Position numbers and translations under genes: made by a program. The notes below the pieces were generated by a model that saw only the letters and a program-made list of their open reading frames with translations, was not told the DNA's origin and searched no databases. Source: Actinomycetota bacterium (lineage in GTDB: Bacteria; Actinomycetota; Acidimicrobiia; Acidimicrobiales; Ilumatobacteraceae). From it: DNA of 64,000 nt. The stretch covers positions 34,544 through 98,543 of the forward strand of contig WLIV01000011.1 in assembly GCA_009702045.1 (NCBI GenBank), read 5' to 3'. Each line of letters opens with the position of its first letter. Position 1 is the first letter of the stretch. Below, piece by piece: positions 40,602-48,888 of the stretch.

Positions 40602-42319
40602 CCGTCGCGGGCGAGACGCCGCCCGCTCTGGTGGCTCGGGTCGTCCCGAACGTCACCGGGCTCGACAAACAGTTCGATTACCTCGTCCCGACCGAGATGC
40701 GTGAGCGCATCTCGGTCGGTTCGTTGGTGCGCGTCCCGTTGCATGGTCGCAAGGTGGGTGGCTGGGTGGTCGGCCTCGGGCCGGCCGATCCTGCAGTGCC
40801 GGCGGAGAAGTTGCTGCCGATCGCCAAGTGGTCGTCGGTGGGCCCGACAGCGGAGGTCATCGAACTGGCCGAATGGGCCGAGTTGCGCTGGGCGGCAGCA
40901 CGTCTGCGCCCGTTCCTGGTCACCGCCGATCCGCCGACGATGGTGGCTGCAGTGCCGCGGACGCGGCGCACCGTCAGCCCTGATGGTGCGCCGCTGTCGT
41001 CCGGTGTGCACGTCATCACTCCGCTCACCGACCCTTTGCCGTTGGTGGTCGACATCGCTCGTCATGGGCCGACGTTGGTCATTCACCCGACACCGGCCGC
41101 GGCGCGAGCAGTCGCCACCCGACTTCGCAAGGCGGGGTTGACCACGGCGCTGATGCCCGACGAATGGGCCGCCGCTGCCGGGGGAGTGGACGTCGTGGTG
41201 GGCAGTCGTGCCGCTGTATGGGCGCCGTGCCCGGGGCTGCGAACCATCGTGGTGCTCGATGAGCACGACGAGTCACTGCAAGAAGAACGCACTCCCACGT
41301 GGCATGCGCGCGACGTCGCCATCGAGCGCGCAGAGCGTGCAGGCGCTGCCTGTGTGCTCGTGTCGCCGTGCCCCACAGTGACCGCGTTGCGGTGGGCCGG
41401 TGATCGCGTGGTGCGTCCCTCGCAGTCCGAACTGGTGAACGGGTGGCCGACGCTGGAGATCGTCGATCGCACCGAGGAAGAGCCGTGGAAGCGGTCGCTG
41501 CTGACATCTGAGCTGATTGCCCATTTGCGCGACCGCAGCAAGAAGGTCGTCTGCGTGATCAACACCACCGGCCGGGCGCGGTTGCTTGCTTGTCGATCCT
41601 GTCGGACGCTGCAGCGCTGCGCCCGCTGCGACGCTGCCGTGGCGCAGGGCGACGACGGGTTGCTGACATGTCGTCGCTGCAGCACCACTCGTCCCGTGGT
41701 GTGTCAGCAGTGCGGTTCGAGCGCGATGGCATTGATGAAACCGGGTGTGTCGCGGCTGCAGGAAGAGTTGGCGGCGGCAGCCAACCGTCCCGTCGTCGCG
41801 GTCACGGGAGCGACCGAAGAACTGCCACCGGGTGACGTGTACGTCGGCACCGAGGCGGTACTGCATCGTGTCCGTGGTGTCGACGTGGTGGCGTTCCTCG
41901 ACTTCGACGCAGAGATGCTCGCGCCGCGTTACCGGGCGGCAGAACAGGCACTTGCCCTGCTGGTCCGCGCCGGCCGCCTGGTGGGCGCGCGCGCCGGCGG
42001 GGGCCGAGTGCTGGTGCAGACGTTCGTCCCGGAACACGAGGTGTTGCGAGCCGCACAGTCGGCCGATGTCGGAGACCTCGCCGACAGCGAACAGACCCGA
42101 CGACGCCTGCTCGGGCTGCCGCCGTTTCGGGCGATGGCGCTGTTGGAGGGCGCAGGAGCGCACGAGGTGGCGGCGGCCACCGGTCTGGAGTCTGCCGCCA
42201 CGGCGAACGGGATGCTGCTGCGTGCGGACACGTGGTTGCAGTTGGGTGCGGCGCTGATCGCCGTGCCCCGCCCGAAGGGTTCCCGGCTCAGAGTGGAAGT
42301 GGATCCGCCGCGGGCGTAA
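40598..42319 (+). CDS. priA: Primosomal protein N' (PriA), probably helicase-deficient
   Basis: A PriA-like replication restart protein of about 573 residues. The N-terminal DNA-binding domain is clear ([20 protein letters not shown] and [14 protein letters not shown]). The zinc-binding cysteines are present ([14 protein letters not shown], then CRRC and CQQCG). The helicase core is degraded: no GxGKT Walker A loop is seen where [10 protein letters not shown] stands, and the DEAH-like box reads VLDEHDES. Actinobacterial PriA proteins are known to lack a functional ATP site. GTG at 40598 overlaps the metK stop; the 3' end overlaps the convergent methyltransferase by 32 bases. Confidence 0.88.
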   Translation: MTVAGETPPALVARVVPNVTGLDKQFDYLVPTEMRERISVGSLVRVPLHGRKVGGWVVGLGPADPAVPAEKLLPIAKWSSVGPTAEVIELAEWAELRWAAARLRPFLVTADPPTMVAAVPRTRRTVSPDGAPLSSGVHVITPLTDPLPLVVDIARHGPTLVIHPTPAAARAVATRLRKAGLTTALMPDEWAAAAGGVDVVVGSRAAVWAPCPGLRTIVVLDEHDESLQEERTPTWHARDVAIERAERAGAACVLVSPCPTVTALRWAGDRVVRPSQSELVNGWPTLEIVDRTEEEPWKRSLLTSELIAHLRDRSKKVVCVINTTGRARLLACRSCRTLQRCARCDAAVAQGDDGLLTCRRCSTTRPVVCQQCGSSAMALMKPGVSRLQEELAAAANRPVVAVTGATEELPPGDVYVGTEAVLHRVRGVDVVAFLDFDAEMLAPRYRAAEQALALLVRAGRLVGARAGGGRVLVQTFVPEHEVLRAAQSADVGDLADSEQTRRRLLGLPPFRAMALLEGAGAHEVAAATGLESAATANGMLLRADTWLQLGAALIAVPRPKGSRLRVEVDPPRA

Positions 42320-42914
42320 CCGTGCGCAGCACGCGATAGCCGCCGGTGGTGGCCAGTCGATCGGTTGCATATCCCTGCGCGATCAACCAGGTCTGCAGCG
42401 AGTCGCTGCCGAGATGCTTGTGCACCACGAGCATCGCCTCGCCACCCGGTGCGAGCCGCTCGAACCAGCGCAGCAGCATCGCGTGCAGGGCTGGTTTGCC
42501 GATACGGATCGCCGGGTTACTCCAGATCGTGCGAAAGCGCACGTCAGTCGGTATCTCGTCGGGGGCGCACACCTTGATGTTGCTGAGGCCGTTGCGTTCG
42601 GCATTGCCGCGGCACAGGTCGCGAGCACGTTCGTTCACCTCGACGGCCCACACCGTGGCGCCGGGTGCCCGTGCTGCCATTGTCAGCGCAATCGCCCCGG
42701 TACCACAGCCGATGTCGAGCAGGTCGCCCTCCTGCGCCGGTGGCGGTGCCTGTAGCAGCAGGAACTTGGTGCCCGCGTCGATGCGGTCGTAGCCGAACAC
42801 GCCGCGGTCGGTCGTGAGCGCGAACAGATGGTCGGGCAGCAACAGCGTCACGACCCGTGGGGCGGACTCAGTGGTGGGGTCTTCGTCGAAGTAGTGCGAA
42901 CCGGGGGCAGTCAT
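42288..42914 (-). CDS. RsmC-like class I methyltransferase
   Basis: A SAM-dependent methyltransferase of about 208 residues resembling the catalytic half of RsmC, the 16S rRNA guanine-N2 enzyme. GVFGYDRIDAGTKFLL leads into the SAM loop LLDIGCGTGAIAL. The catalytic motif IV is IWSNPAIRIGKPALH, an NPPxR-like variant in which the second Pro is Ala. ATG at 42914 is chosen because relatives begin with a similar HYFDEDP segment. It is convergent with priA and divergent from def. Confidence 0.82.
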   Translation of the reverse strand: MTAPGSHYFDEDPTTESAPRVVTLLLPDHLFALTTDRGVFGYDRIDAGTKFLLLQAPPPAQEGDLLDIGCGTGAIALTMAARAPGATVWAVEVNERARDLCRGNAERNGLSNIKVCAPDEIPTDVRFRTIWSNPAIRIGKPALHAMLLRWFERLAPGGEAMLVVHKHLGSDSLQTWLIAQGYATDRLATTGGYRVLRTVTPAADPLPL

Positions 42915-42922
42915 TCCGTCGC

Positions 42923-42928
42923 TAGCCT
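42923..42928 (+). promoter_or_regulatory. Leaderless-type -10 (TAGCCT) of def
   Basis: TAGCCT lies eight bases before the def ATG at 42937; no ribosome binding site is seen. Confidence 0.5.
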
Positions 42929-42936
42929 TGCAGTTC

Positions 42937-43464
42937 ATGGCGTACGAGATCCGCACCTTCGGAGACCCGGTACTCAAGGCTGAGGCCTCGGCAGTCACCG
43001 AGATCAACGGCAAGATCGCTCGCCTCGTCGACGACATGTTCGACACGCTGTACGAGAGCGACTCGGGAATCGCCCTCGCCGCGCCCCAGATCGGTGTGCA
43101 GAAGCAGATCGTGGTGTGGGATCTCGACGACGCGCCGATGGCGATCATCAACCCTGTGGTGGTCGAGAGCGACGGCGAGTTCGTCTACAGCGAGGGCTGC
43201 CTCAGCATCCCCGATCTGTACGTCGACATCCTGCGCCCGAACCATGTGCTCGTTCGCGGCCTCGACATCGACGGCAACGAAGTCGAGATCGAGGGTTCCG
43301 AGCTGATGGGACGTCTGCTGCAACACGAGATCGATCACCTGCACGGTGTACTGATGTTCGATCGTATGACTCCCGATCAGCGCAAAGCCGCAATGACCGA
43401 GTACCGCAAGCTGCAGGAGAACCCGGCCGCCAAGCCGCAGCGGCGTCGACTCCGCCTGTTGTGA
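42937..43464 (+). CDS. def: Peptide deformylase
   Basis: Removes the formyl group from nascent proteins, using a bound Fe or Zn ion. Motif 1 is GIALAAPQIGV, motif 2 is EGCLSIPD with the Cys ligand, and motif 3 is LLQHEIDHLHGVL with the two His ligands and catalytic Glu. 175 residues. It is followed by fmt, which makes the formyl-Met-tRNA that Def later processes; def TGA overlaps the fmt GTG. Confidence 0.96.
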   Translation: MAYEIRTFGDPVLKAEASAVTEINGKIARLVDDMFDTLYESDSGIALAAPQIGVQKQIVVWDLDDAPMAIINPVVVESDGEFVYSEGCLSIPDLYVDILRPNHVLVRGLDIDGNEVEIEGSELMGRLLQHEIDHLHGVLMFDRMTPDQRKAAMTEYRKLQENPAAKPQRRRLRLL

Positions 43465-44270
43465 GGCGCCGCCTCGCGTACTTCGGTACCCCGATGATGG
43501 CGGTGCCGCCGCTGCGTGCGCTCGTCGATGCCGGTCATGACGTCGCGTTCGTGGTTACTCGAGCGGACAAGCGGCGCGGTCGCGGCGGCGAGCTCAGCCC
43601 GTCACCCGTGAAGGCTGCGGCGCTGGAACTGGGCATCCCGGTCAGCCACTCGGTCGACGACGTGCTCGGCAAGGACATCGAACTCGGCGTGGTAGTGGCG
43701 TTCGGTCAGATCATCAAGCCGCATGTGCTCGCCGAAGTGCCGATGGTCAACATCCACTTCTCGCTGCTGCCGCGCTGGCGTGGCGCCGCCCCGGTGGAGC
43801 GCGCGCTGCTCGCTGGCGACACCGAGACCGGTACCTGTCTGATGCAGCTGGAAGAGGGGCTCGACACCGGCCCGGTGTACGACACGGTGCGCACCCCCAT
43901 CGGCCCCACCGATACTGCCGACGACCTGCGTCGAGTGCTCGTGGCTGCCGGCACCGAGCAGTTGGTGCGCTGTCTGGCAGCACCGCTGCCCACGCCAGTA
44001 CCGCAGTCGGGTGAGCCGCTCTATGCGGCCAAGATCACGCCGGACGAGTTGCGGATCGACTGGTCGCAGCCGGCAGCGCAGATCGACCGTCTGGTGCGAC
44101 TGGGCGGCGCCTGGACGATGTTCCGTGGGAAGCGAGTAAAGGTGCACGCAGCGACAGTGACCGACGGGGTACTCACTCCGGTGACGGTGCAACCCGAGGG
44201 CAAGGGGCCGATGCCTGCCTCCGACTTCCTCCGCGGTGCCCGTCCCGAGCCGGGCGAGACGTTCGCATGA
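43461..44270 (+). CDS. fmt: Methionyl-tRNA formyltransferase
   Basis: Formylates initiator Met-tRNA from 10-formyl-tetrahydrofolate. LAYFGTPMMAVPPL starts the Rossmann domain, and VNIHFSLLPRWRGAAPVERA holds the catalytic Asn/His/SLLP block. GLDTGPVYD and a C-terminal OB-like domain follow. At 269 residues it is shorter than the usual roughly 310, mainly from a compact region around residues 30-60 and the C-terminal domain. GTG at 43461 overlaps the def stop, and the ATGA at the end couples to rsmB. Confidence 0.93.
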   Translation: MRRRLAYFGTPMMAVPPLRALVDAGHDVAFVVTRADKRRGRGGELSPSPVKAAALELGIPVSHSVDDVLGKDIELGVVVAFGQIIKPHVLAEVPMVNIHFSLLPRWRGAAPVERALLAGDTETGTCLMQLEEGLDTGPVYDTVRTPIGPTDTADDLRRVLVAAGTEQLVRCLAAPLPTPVPQSGEPLYAAKITPDELRIDWSQPAAQIDRLVRLGGAWTMFRGKRVKVHAATVTDGVLTPVTVQPEGKGPMPASDFLRGARPEPGETFA

Positions 44271-45442
44271 ACAGGCCCCAGCACGGTCGCCATCGCGGCG
44301 GCAACACGCCTGCGCCGCGTCCTGCACCTCCCAAGCTCTCGGCGCGCGCAGTGGCGATGCGTTGCCTGCAGCGCATCGACCACGAGGGTGCGTACGCGAA
44401 CCTCGTCACCGCCGCCGAGTTGGCCGATTCCGGGCTCAGCGACCGCGACCGTCGATTCGTCACCGACCTGGTGTACGGCACGACCCGAATGCGCCGTGCA
44501 TGCGACGCGCTCATCGACCGTTTCGTGTCGCAGCAGCCGTCGCCAGAGGTACGCACGTTGCTGCGGCTGGGCGCCTACCAGATTCACTTTGCTGGGGTCC
44601 CTGCGCATGCTGCGGTCGGCGAAACGGTCGAACTGGCACCTATCCGGGCCCGCGGGTTCGTGAATGCGGTACTGCGTCGCGTGTCCGACACGCCGATGCA
44701 CCAATGGCCGTCCGAGGCCGTGCGGCTCAGCTATCCCGACTGGATCGTGCAGCGCCTGATCGCCGAACTCGGCGAGGTAGACGCAATGGCCACCCTGGCG
44801 ATCATGAACGAGCCGCCCGAGGTCACCGAGCGAGAAGACGGCTACACCCAGGACCTCGGTTCGCAATGGGTGGTCTCCGCCGTTCCCGCCGAGGAGGGTG
44901 AGCTCGTCATCGACGTGTGTGCCGCGCCCGGCGGTAAGGCCACCGGCATCGCCAGCATCGGCGCATTCGTGATCGCTGCCGACCTGCAGCCGCAACGCGT
45001 CGGCCTGATCGCCTCCAACATCCTTCGTGTCGCGGCTTCCACCGCAGTTCCCGTGGTGGCGGACGCGACACAGAGCCCGTTTCGGAGCGGTTGCGCCGAC
45101 CATGTGCTGATCGATGCCCCGTGCAGTGGCCTGGGAACCCTGCGACGTCGGGCCGACGCCCGTTGGCGCATGCAACCCGCCGAGGTGCCCGTGTTGGCGG
45201 CGCTGCAGCAGCGCATCATCGATGAGTCGGCGCCGCTGGTGAAGCCCGGTGGAACGCTCACGTACAGCGTGTGCACGCTGCTCGCCGAAGAGTCCATCGA
45301 GCACTCCGTGCCAGCAGGGTTCGTGCCGATCACGGATCGCCCGCTGGGGGAGTGGCAGTCCTTCGGCGACGGCTGGCGAGTACTGCCCCACGACGCGGGC
45401 ACCGACGGCATGGTGGTCATTCGCTACCGTCGCGAGTCATGA
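44267..45442 (+). CDS. rsmB: 16S rRNA (cytosine-C5) methyltransferase RsmB
   Basis: Methylates C967 of 16S rRNA. The N-terminal NusB-like domain (about residues 28-145) starts ARAVAMRCLQRIDHEGAYAN. The methyltransferase part has the SAM loop VIDVCAAPGGKATG, motif IV DAPCSGLGTLRRRADARWR with the release Cys, and motif VI YSVCTLLAEESIEH with the catalytic Cys. 391 residues, on the short side. It is coupled to fmt and mog by overlapping start/stop codons. Confidence 0.93.
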   Translation: MNRPQHGRHRGGNTPAPRPAPPKLSARAVAMRCLQRIDHEGAYANLVTAAELADSGLSDRDRRFVTDLVYGTTRMRRACDALIDRFVSQQPSPEVRTLLRLGAYQIHFAGVPAHAAVGETVELAPIRARGFVNAVLRRVSDTPMHQWPSEAVRLSYPDWIVQRLIAELGEVDAMATLAIMNEPPEVTEREDGYTQDLGSQWVVSAVPAEEGELVIDVCAAPGGKATGIASIGAFVIAADLQPQRVGLIASNILRVAASTAVPVVADATQSPFRSGCADHVLIDAPCSGLGTLRRRADARWRMQPAEVPVLAALQQRIIDESAPLVKPGGTLTYSVCTLLAEESIEHSVPAGFVPITDRPLGEWQSFGDGWRVLPHDAGTDGMVVIRYRRES

Positions 45443-45918
45443 GCGAATCAGCACTGCAGGCGAAGGTCCTCACCGTCAGCGACGGCGTGATTGCCGGTAC
45501 CCGACAGGACGCCAGCGGTGCCGGTCTGGTGGCGCTGTTGCAGTCCCACGGGTTCGATGTCGTCGCCCACACCGTGGTCGCCGATGGCACCGACAACGTC
45601 GCTGCGGCACTCCGTGAACTGGCCGAGGGCTTCTCCGGTCTGGTGGTCACGACGGGTGGGACCGGTTTCGCCCCGCGCGACCAGACGCCCGAGGGAACTC
45701 GCCAGGTGATCGAGCGCGAGGCGCCCGGTCTGGCCGAAGCGATGCGGCTGGTGAACCCGCTCGGCCGTCTGTCGCGTGGCATTGTCGGCATCCGCGGTCA
45801 GGCGATCATCTGCAACACTCCCGGCTCGCCCAAGGGTTGTGTCGAACAGTTGGCCGCGATTCTCGACGTGCTGCCGCACGCGGTTCGGCTGCTCGCCGAT
45901 ACCCCTACGTCCCACTGA
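45439..45918 (+). CDS. mog: Molybdopterin adenylyltransferase-like protein (MogA/MoaB family)
   Basis: A MoaB/Mog-fold protein of 159 residues that adenylates molybdopterin before molybdate insertion. VLTVSDGVIAGTRQDASGA leads the domain, VVTTGGTGFAPRDQTPEGT is the family signature, and ICNTPGSPKGCVEQL holds the Pro-Gly-Ser-Pro motif. ATG overlaps the rsmB stop. Together with mobA (11903) it implies molybdoenzymes in this organism. Confidence 0.9.
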   Translation: MSESALQAKVLTVSDGVIAGTRQDASGAGLVALLQSHGFDVVAHTVVADGTDNVAAALRELAEGFSGLVVTTGGTGFAPRDQTPEGTRQVIEREAPGLAEAMRLVNPLGRLSRGIVGIRGQAIICNTPGSPKGCVEQLAAILDVLPHAVRLLADTPTSH

Positions 45919-45929
45919 GGCCCCGCCGG

Positions 45930-45935
45930 TAGCCT
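45930..45935 (+). promoter_or_regulatory. Leaderless-type -10 (TAGCCT) of hisG
   Basis: TAGCCT lies seven bases before the hisG GTG at 45943. No ribosome binding site is present. Confidence 0.5.
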
Positions 45936-45942
45936 GCGAGAC

Positions 45943-46818
45943 GTGCTCAAGCTCGTGTTGCCCAAAGGATCGCTGGAGAAGGCCACACTCGAACTGTTCG
46001 AGGCTGCCGACTTGCCGGTCGTGCGCTCATCGTCCGTCGACTACAAGGCGACCATCGCTGACCCGCGGATCGACTCGGTGCGTATCCTGCGCCCGCAGGA
46101 GATCCCCACGTATGTGGCCGAGGGGCTGTTCGACATTGGCATCACCGGGCGCGACTGGGTGGAGGAGACCTCCAGCGATGTCGTCTCGCTCGGCGAGCTG
46201 AAGTACTCGAAGTCCACCTCGCTGCCGATCAAGGTGATCGTTGCCGTCGCTGGCGATTCGCCCGCCCAACGCATCGAAGACCTGCCGCAGGGTCTGCGCG
46301 TCAGTACTGAATACCCCGAACTCACCAAGCGGTTCTTCGCCGAGAAGGGCATCGAGGCTGATATCCGCCTCAGCTACGGTGCCAGCGAAGCCAAGATTCC
46401 GGATATCGCCGACTGCATCGTCGACATCACTGAAACCGGCAGGGCCCTGCGCGCCGCAGGCCTCCGCATCCTCGACGAGATCCTGGTCAGCTACACCGAG
46501 GTCGTGGCCAACAAGGCCGCCTACGCCGACCCGGCCAAGCGCCACGCGATGGCTCAGCTGATGACATTGCTGAACGGCACGCTCGATGCTCGCGGTCGGG
46601 TGCTGGTGAAGATGAACGTTGGCAAGGACGAGATCTCCGCAGTGCTGGCGCTGCTGCCGTCGATGAAGTCGCCGACGGTGAACCCTCTCGCCGGTGATGG
46701 TGGATTCGCAGTCGAAACAGTCGTCGCCAAGTCGCAGATCAACACGCTGATCCCTGCGCTCAAGGACGCCGGTGCCACCGCCATCCTCGAACTGCCGATC
46801 TCCAAGATCATCCCATGA
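45943..46818 (+). CDS. hisG: ATP phosphoribosyltransferase, long form
   Basis: First enzyme of histidine synthesis, joining ATP and PRPP. KLVLPKGSLEKATLELFEAA opens the catalytic domain; DIGITGRDWVEE is conserved and DCIVDITETGRALRAAGL is the PRPP-binding loop. The C-terminal domain (about residues 215-291, PTVNPLAGDGGFAVETVV) is the regulatory domain found in long-form HisG, so no HisZ is needed. 291 residues. hisE, often just upstream in Actinobacteria, is absent. It is coupled to the cold-shock-domain gene by ATGA. Confidence 0.95.
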   Translation: MLKLVLPKGSLEKATLELFEAADLPVVRSSSVDYKATIADPRIDSVRILRPQEIPTYVAEGLFDIGITGRDWVEETSSDVVSLGELKYSKSTSLPIKVIVAVAGDSPAQRIEDLPQGLRVSTEYPELTKRFFAEKGIEADIRLSYGASEAKIPDIADCIVDITETGRALRAAGLRILDEILVSYTEVVANKAAYADPAKRHAMAQLMTLLNGTLDARGRVLVKMNVGKDEISAVLALLPSMKSPTVNPLAGDGGFAVETVVAKSQINTLIPALKDAGATAILELPISKIIP

Positions 46819-47039
46819 CCGAGCGGGCACGCGGCGAGGGCGTGTTCGCCGGCTCCGTGGTGTCCTTCGACGCCGCCGCGGGCCTCGGCGAGGTGCTGCG
46901 CGATGACGGTCAGCGGTTCGGTTTCCATTGCATCGAGATCGCCGACGGCACACGTGCGGTCGAGCCGGGTACGCCGGTGACATTCGGGCTACTGGCCAAG
47001 TTGGGTCGCTATGAGGCGGCACGAATCACTCGCGCATGA
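46815..47039 (+). CDS. Cold shock domain-like protein
   Basis: A 74-residue OB-fold protein resembling a cold shock domain: GSVVSFDAAAGLGEVLRDDG, then FGFHCIEIADGTRAVEPG and VTFGLLAKLGRYEAARI. The aromatic RNP motifs of true Csp proteins (KGFGFI and VFVH) are largely replaced, so RNA binding may be altered. It is coupled to hisG upstream and to the alkyltransferase-like gene downstream by ATGA overlaps. Confidence 0.8.
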   Translation: MTERARGEGVFAGSVVSFDAAAGLGEVLRDDGQRFGFHCIEIADGTRAVEPGTPVTFGLLAKLGRYEAARITRA

Positions 47040-47338
47040 ACGAGCGCGACGCTCGGATCGTGGCGGTCATCAAGGCGCTGCGCGAAGGCGAAGTGGTGAG
47101 CTACGGCGATATTGCCGACGTGGCTGGGTATCCGGGTCGCAGCCGGCTCGCCGGTCGTCTGCTGGCGATGACCGACGATGACCTGCCGTGGTGGCGGGTG
47201 GTGAACTCGACGGGTCGATTGGTTCCCGGGTGCGAGGCAGAGCAGGCTGGATTGCTGCGTGCTGAGGGAGCGTCAGTGGCGGGTGGCCGGGTACGTGCCG
47301 CGCCTACGGGCCGCTTCAGCCGCCCTGAGCGTTCTTGA
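47036..47338 (+). CDS. Alkyltransferase-like (ATL) MGMT-family protein
   Basis: A 100-residue protein with the DNA-binding domain of O6-alkylguanine-DNA alkyltransferase (VVSYGDIADVAGYPGRSR, helix-turn-helix). The PCHR active-site Cys is replaced: the motif reads LPWWRVVNSTGRL (about residues 50-62). Such ATL proteins bind O6-alkylguanine and hand lesions to nucleotide excision repair instead of repairing them. The last 23 bases overlap the convergent minus-strand gene. Confidence 0.88.
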   Translation: MNERDARIVAVIKALREGEVVSYGDIADVAGYPGRSRLAGRLLAMTDDDLPWWRVVNSTGRLVPGCEAEQAGLLRAEGASVAGGRVRAAPTGRFSRPERS

Positions 47339-47648
47339 TCTGCACGAAGGCCAGCCGGATGTTCAACAGCGCGTTCATCAGCGTCTCGGCGTCGGCGCCG
47401 AGGCGACCTTCGAGACCCTCCAAGAGACAGGCGACCGCATCGATCGCGAGCGCAGCCTCCCGAAGCGACGGTGGCTCGGCGCTGAGATGGATCGCGGCCA
47501 ACTCGTAGAGCCCCATCACGTGGTTGCAGATCACCACCTCGGCGGGAACTTCCGCCAGACGTTCGCGGCTCTCGCGCATGGCAGCCTCCGCTGCCTCGAA
47601 CGCCGCTTCGTCGAACTCTGTGTCGTGGTTGGTGTCTTCTCCGGGCAC
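47316..47648 (-). CDS. DUF1844-like helical protein
   Basis: A 110-residue acidic, helical protein resembling DUF1844 proteins encoded beside infC in many Actinobacteria. The core is EVPAEVVICNHVMGLYELAA, then LREAALAIDAVACLLEGL and ALLNIRLAFVQ. Function unknown. The frame is open far upstream, through infC. GTG at 47648 is chosen because TAGGGT (47661-47656) lies seven bases before it. Confidence 0.7.
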   Translation of the reverse strand: MPGEDTNHDTEFDEAAFEAAEAAMRESRERLAEVPAEVVICNHVMGLYELAAIHLSAEPPSLREAALAIDAVACLLEGLEGRLGADAETLMNALLNIRLAFVQIKNAQGG

Positions 47649-47655
47649 GGGCGGT

Positions 47656-47661
47656 ACCCTA
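47656..47661 (-). promoter_or_regulatory. Leaderless-type -10 (TAGGGT) of the DUF1844-like gene
   Basis: On the minus strand TAGGGT lies seven bases before the GTG at 47648. Confidence 0.45.
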
Positions 47662-47756
47662 CCGGGCTGACAACTGAAGGCGAAGTGGGTCTCACCGTTC
47701 ACGGCGAGTCCCCACCCGGCCAGCACGAGATGCAGCGCCCGGGTCACATCATTGCG

Positions 47757-47843
47757 TAGCATGCCGCCTGGTGCGGTGTGCCCCGTCGTGTTCGGTGGCT
47801 TCGCATCACCAACACAGGAGGGGACACACCCATTGCACAGGAG
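47757..47843 (+). promoter_or_regulatory. infC leader with long hairpin and ribosome binding site
   Basis: TAGCAT (47757-47762) could be the -10. A stem GGTGTGCCCC (47775-47784) pairs with GGGG-A-CACACC (47820-47830). Inside it GTGTTCGGTG (47788-47797) pairs with CACCAACAC (47807-47815), with one bulged base. The hairpin ends eight bases before AGGAG (47839-47843), the infC ribosome binding site. Leader structures controlling IF3, L35 and L20 are known in other bacteria; this one is inferred. Confidence 0.55.
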
Positions 47844-47852
47844 TGAGCAGCC

Positions 47853-48572
47853 ATAGCACCGCCGCAGACACCGGAACACCGGTACAACGAACGCATCCGC
47901 GCGCGTGAGGTTCGCCTCATCGGCCCCGACGGAAACCAGTTGGGGATCAAGCAACTCCCGGAAGCGCTCACCCTGGCCCGCCAGGTCGACCTCGATCTCG
48001 TCGAAGTCGCCCCGATGGCGAACCCGCCAGTGTGCCGGATCATGGACTACGGCAAGTTCCGTTACGAGGAAAGCCAGAAGGCCAAGGAATCTCGCAAGAA
48101 GACCGTCCATGTGTCGATCAAGGAAGTGAAATTCCGTCCCAAGATCGGCAAGGGCGACTTCGACACGAAGGTGCGTCACATGCACGACTTCCTTGATGAC
48201 GGCCACAAGGTGAAGGTCACCCTGCAGTTCCGAGGCCGAGAGATGGCCCACCCGGAACTGGGTTCCCGAATCCTCGACGCGGTGATTGCACAACTGGGTA
48301 CCACCGCCAAGGTGGAGACCCAGGCTCGTCTGGAAGGTCGCAACATGACCATGGTGCTCGCCCCTGAGAAGAAGGCGATCCCCAAGAAGTCCGAAGCCAA
48401 GGATTACAAGGCTGAGAACTACACGGCTGAAGAGCCCGAAGCTGTGGATCACACGGCCCCGGAGCCGGCTGCGGCCGAACACTCCGAGACCGACATGTTC
48501 GGCGCAGACGAACACATCACGCTTGCGGATACGGATCTTCCGTCCGAAGAAACCCCTTCTGCACCCACCTGA
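47853..48572 (+). CDS. infC: Translation initiation factor IF-3
   Basis: Prevents premature subunit joining and checks start codons. The N-domain begins RYNERIRAREVRLIGPDGNQ, and KFRPKIGKGDFDTK and VTLQFRGREMAHPELG mark the C-domain. The frame opens just after a TGA at 47844-47846 and has no ATG, GTG or TTG before the conserved N-terminus. The best start is ATA at 47853, nine bases after AGGAG. Unusual start codons are the rule for infC (AUU in E. coli) and allow self-regulation. An acidic tail of about 55 residues follows the C-domain. 239 residues. Confidence 0.92.
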   Translation: MAPPQTPEHRYNERIRAREVRLIGPDGNQLGIKQLPEALTLARQVDLDLVEVAPMANPPVCRIMDYGKFRYEESQKAKESRKKTVHVSIKEVKFRPKIGKGDFDTKVRHMHDFLDDGHKVKVTLQFRGREMAHPELGSRILDAVIAQLGTTAKVETQARLEGRNMTMVLAPEKKAIPKKSEAKDYKAENYTAEEPEAVDHTAPEPAAAEHSETDMFGADEHITLADTDLPSEETPSAPT

Positions 48573-48654
48573 GATTTCTCCAACAGCGGCCCAGCCGCAC
48601 GACCCAGAACCCAGTACGGGTGACGGATCGCAGCCAGACATACAGGAAACCACC

Positions 48655-48852
48655 ATGCCCAAGATGAAGACCAGCAAGACTGCCGCCAAGCGGTTCAAGA
48701 CGACCGGTACCGGCAAGCTGCGCCGTCTGCAGCAGAACCGTCAGCACCTGTTTGAGAAGAAGCCGTCCACCCGCACCCGCCGTCTCGACGGTGAGGTTGC
48801 TGTGCACCCCGGCGACGCCAAGAAGATCAAGCGCCTGCTCGCCAAGCGCTGA
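48655..48852 (+). CDS. rpmI: 50S ribosomal protein L35
   Basis: A 65-residue basic ribosomal protein: MPKMKTSKTAAKRFKTTGTG, then LFEKKPSTRTRRL and AKKIKRLLAKR. ATG with AGGAAA upstream. Part of the conserved infC-rpmI-rplT operon. Confidence 0.98.
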   Translation: MPKMKTSKTAAKRFKTTGTGKLRRLQQNRQHLFEKKPSTRTRRLDGEVAVHPGDAKKIKRLLAKR

Positions 48853-48888
48853 GACGACTGAAGAGAACGAGAAGAAGGAGATACAACT

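Noticed and set aside
47940..48572. TTG at 47940 as the infC start
   Set aside because: It would cut off the conserved N-terminal block (YNERIRAREVRLIGPDGNQ) that is plainly encoded upstream in the same frame.
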